From Zeugodacus cucurbitae (lineage: Eukaryota; Arthropoda; Insecta; Diptera; Tephritidae), in contig NC_071667.1 in assembly GCF_028554725.1 (NCBI RefSeq), positions 50,275,501 to 50,339,500 of the forward strand: a stretch of DNA of 64,000 nucleotides, in the 5' to 3' direction. A program made the position numbers and the translations under genes. Below are positions 62,322 through 64,000 of this stretch, one piece after another; position 1 is the stretch's first letter; each line of letters opens with the position of its first letter. The notes beneath the pieces were generated by a model, which did no database searches, was not told the origin of the DNA, and worked only from the letters and a program-made list of their open reading frames with translations.

Positions 62322-64000
62322 ATGAAGCCGTCCAAACATCGATTGTCTAGTTTGGCAGAAGATATCACCATACCGGAGGATGCACCGTTTCGAGCCCGCC
62401 TACACTCGTTGTTTGGGCAGATAGAGAAAGAATTCGAACTGTTATACTTGGAAAATTTAAGTTGTATGTATAATAATATTGCTAAATAATTAGTATGATT
62501 AAAATAAGTTATTTTGATTAAAATAGTGCAAGAAAAACTTGACCACTGCATGAGCAAAGATCTGATTTGCTCATATGAACGCTCAGCTGGAGTAATTGCA
62601 GCAGGAGGTAGCGGTGCGAACGTTATCACAGGAAATGCAACGAATGCGGGCCAAAGTAATGCAATGCAAACAAATATCTCCACCGCCCTTGGGCATGATG
62701 ATGGAGATACTACTGCATTGGTTTCAATAATTGGTGGTGGTGGCGGGAGTAAGGGTCTGAAAGCGAAATTTACATCAAGTAGTAATAAAGTGAAAGCTAG
62801 TAATAAAATTAAAGCGCAAACCAGTCGAATTGTTTCAAGTTTCAAGGCACAAACAGTGGTTAGCCAAGTAACACGAGAATTCTGTGGACATAAGGATGGA
62901 GTTTGGCAAGTGACTGCCAAGGTTGGTCAGCCAATTATAGGCACAGCATCGGCAGATCATACTGCGTGCATTTGGGGCATTGAAAATGGTCGATGCCTGC
63001 TACAGTATCAGGGTCATGCTGGCTCTGTAAATTCTGTAAAATTTCATCAGAATCGCGACTTGGTATTAACCGGTAGTGGCGATGGCACAGCACATATTTG
63101 GCAAGCAGCTGTTAATTGGGATTCCTCCAAGTAATTATTTTAAAATAAAAAAAAACTCCCAATAAGTTTATGAATATAATTATAAATTAATTACAGGAGA
63201 GGACATTCTTCAGAGGAGGAGCTCGACGACAGTGATGAGCAAGTGGAAGATCGTGATCGCGTTGACACTCTGCGTACACCTTTATGTGAATTCACCGGTC
63301 CGGGCGGTCATTCATCGGTGGTAGTGGCTGCTGATTGGTTGCCCAGCATGGATCATAGACAAATAATAACAGGTAGCTGGGATCGCACAGCAATTTTGTG
63401 GGATGTAGAATCACGAGAACCGGTACAGACTCTTACTGGACATGACCATGAATTAACTCACGTATCGGCGCATGCTTCCCAACGTTTAGTGGTCACCGCA
63501 TCTCGCGACTCAACTTTTCGTCTTTGGGACTTTCGCTATGAGATACCGGCTGTATCTGTATTTCAGGGACACACAGAGTAAGTTACTAGTAAATGTACTA
63601 ATACATTTTTGACCTTTTATTTATATGAATTGTTTAGAAGTGTAACGTCAACTGTGTTTGCACGCGATGATAAAGTAGTGTCTGGGTCGGATGATCGCAC
63701 AGTAAAAGTTTGGGAATTGCGCAACATGCGCTCGGCACTGGCGACTATACGCACGGATTCCTCGGTGAATCGCTTGGCTGTTTCGAGTGGTGGCATTATT
63801 GCCATACCACATGACAACAGGCAAATCCGTTTATTCGATTTGAATGGACAACGTGTGGCACGATTACCACGAACAAGCCGACAGGTTTGCATTTAAAATT
63901 TAAATATATTTCCTCTTTAGAAAATATTTTAAAACTTCTGGGTTGCAGGGTCACCGTCGTATGGTGTCTTCCGTTGCTTGGGCCGAAGATCCATTATTCA
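62322..64000 (+). CDS. Wdr37: WDR37 homologue, WD40 repeat protein, 3' partial
   Basis: Exons: 62322-62460, 62527-63130, 63197-63577, 63638-63884 and 63949 to beyond the window; all phases match. The N-terminus MKPSKHRLSSLAED leads to ARLHSLFGQIEKEFELLYLE, the helix that opens vertebrate WDR37. A Gly/Ala/Ser linker and SRIVSSFKAQT come next. WD repeats follow: GHKDGVWQV...GTASADHTACIWG, GHAGSVNSVKFH...LTGSGDGTAHIWQ, an acidic insert EEELDDSDEEQVED, ITGSWDRTAILWD, VTASRDSTFRLWDF, VSGSDDRTVKVWEL and IPHDNRQIRLFD, then GHRRMVSSVAWAED at the edge. The order and wording match human WDR37 closely. WDR37 partners PACS proteins in vertebrates; the fly role is inference. The ATG at 62322 is the only in-frame Met near the start. 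Donor gttgta after exon 1 is unusual. Confidence 0.93.

Noticed and set aside
1..64000. CRISPR arrays, bacterial operons, tRNA or rRNA genes
   Set aside because: Nothing of this kind was seen. The spliced genes and transposons show this is eukaryotic nuclear DNA.

Overview
This is nuclear DNA of a higher fly, most likely a tephritid fruit fly (Bactrocera/Zeugodacus/Ceratitis type). Gene structures are dipteran: many 50-80 nt introns, AT-rich spacers, GT-AG splice sites and CAA/CAG-rich coding tracts. The protein set is recognisably fly/animal: an MBD5/6 protein, Vps15, Skp2 and WDR37. The tephritid call rests on a rosa-type mariner and on a repeat with TATACTCTCGC ends that I remember as common in tephritid genomes. 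I have not searched either, so the family-level call is inference.

Layout. Positions 1-47264 are dominated by one large + strand gene, the fly MBD5/6 homologue (six-banded, sba). Its visible part is a 45-nt microexon (13254-13298), a 21.8-kb intron, a 3.8-kb glutamine-rich exon (35083-38897), two short exons, a PWWP exon (44860-45367) and a C-terminal exon (46721-47264). The reading frame closes exactly across all five junctions. The methyl-CpG-binding-like domain and the start codon lie upstream of the window. The introns hold many decayed transposons and one candidate nested small gene on the - strand (30811-31033).

After an AU-rich 3' region comes Vps15/ird1 (50430-55647, + strand, 15 exons, 1339 codons). 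This is the pseudokinase-HEAT-WD40 scaffold of the class III PI3-kinase complex. A broken mariner separates it from Skp2 (57145 to about 61099, - strand), an F-box/leucine-rich-repeat substrate receptor of SCF ubiquitin ligase. A second, internally deleted mariner sits in Skp2's first intron. Head-to-head with Skp2, the WDR37 homologue starts at 62322 (+) and runs off the window end.

The four genes act in separate processes: chromatin/PR-DUB-linked regulation, endosome and autophagy PI3P signalling, cell-cycle ubiquitination, and a WD40 adaptor. Nothing suggests an operon-like unit. The most unusual items are: (1) a 357-nt stretch with no AG dinucleotide ahead of the last sba splice acceptor, which implies a distant branch point; (2) the phase-matched microexon; (3) the nested 46-codon spliced gene candidate; and (4) several structurally complete non-autonomous transposons with definable ends (TTAA-flanked MITE, Helitron, 950-bp TIR element, and a repeat with inverted 11-mers plus a terminal hairpin).
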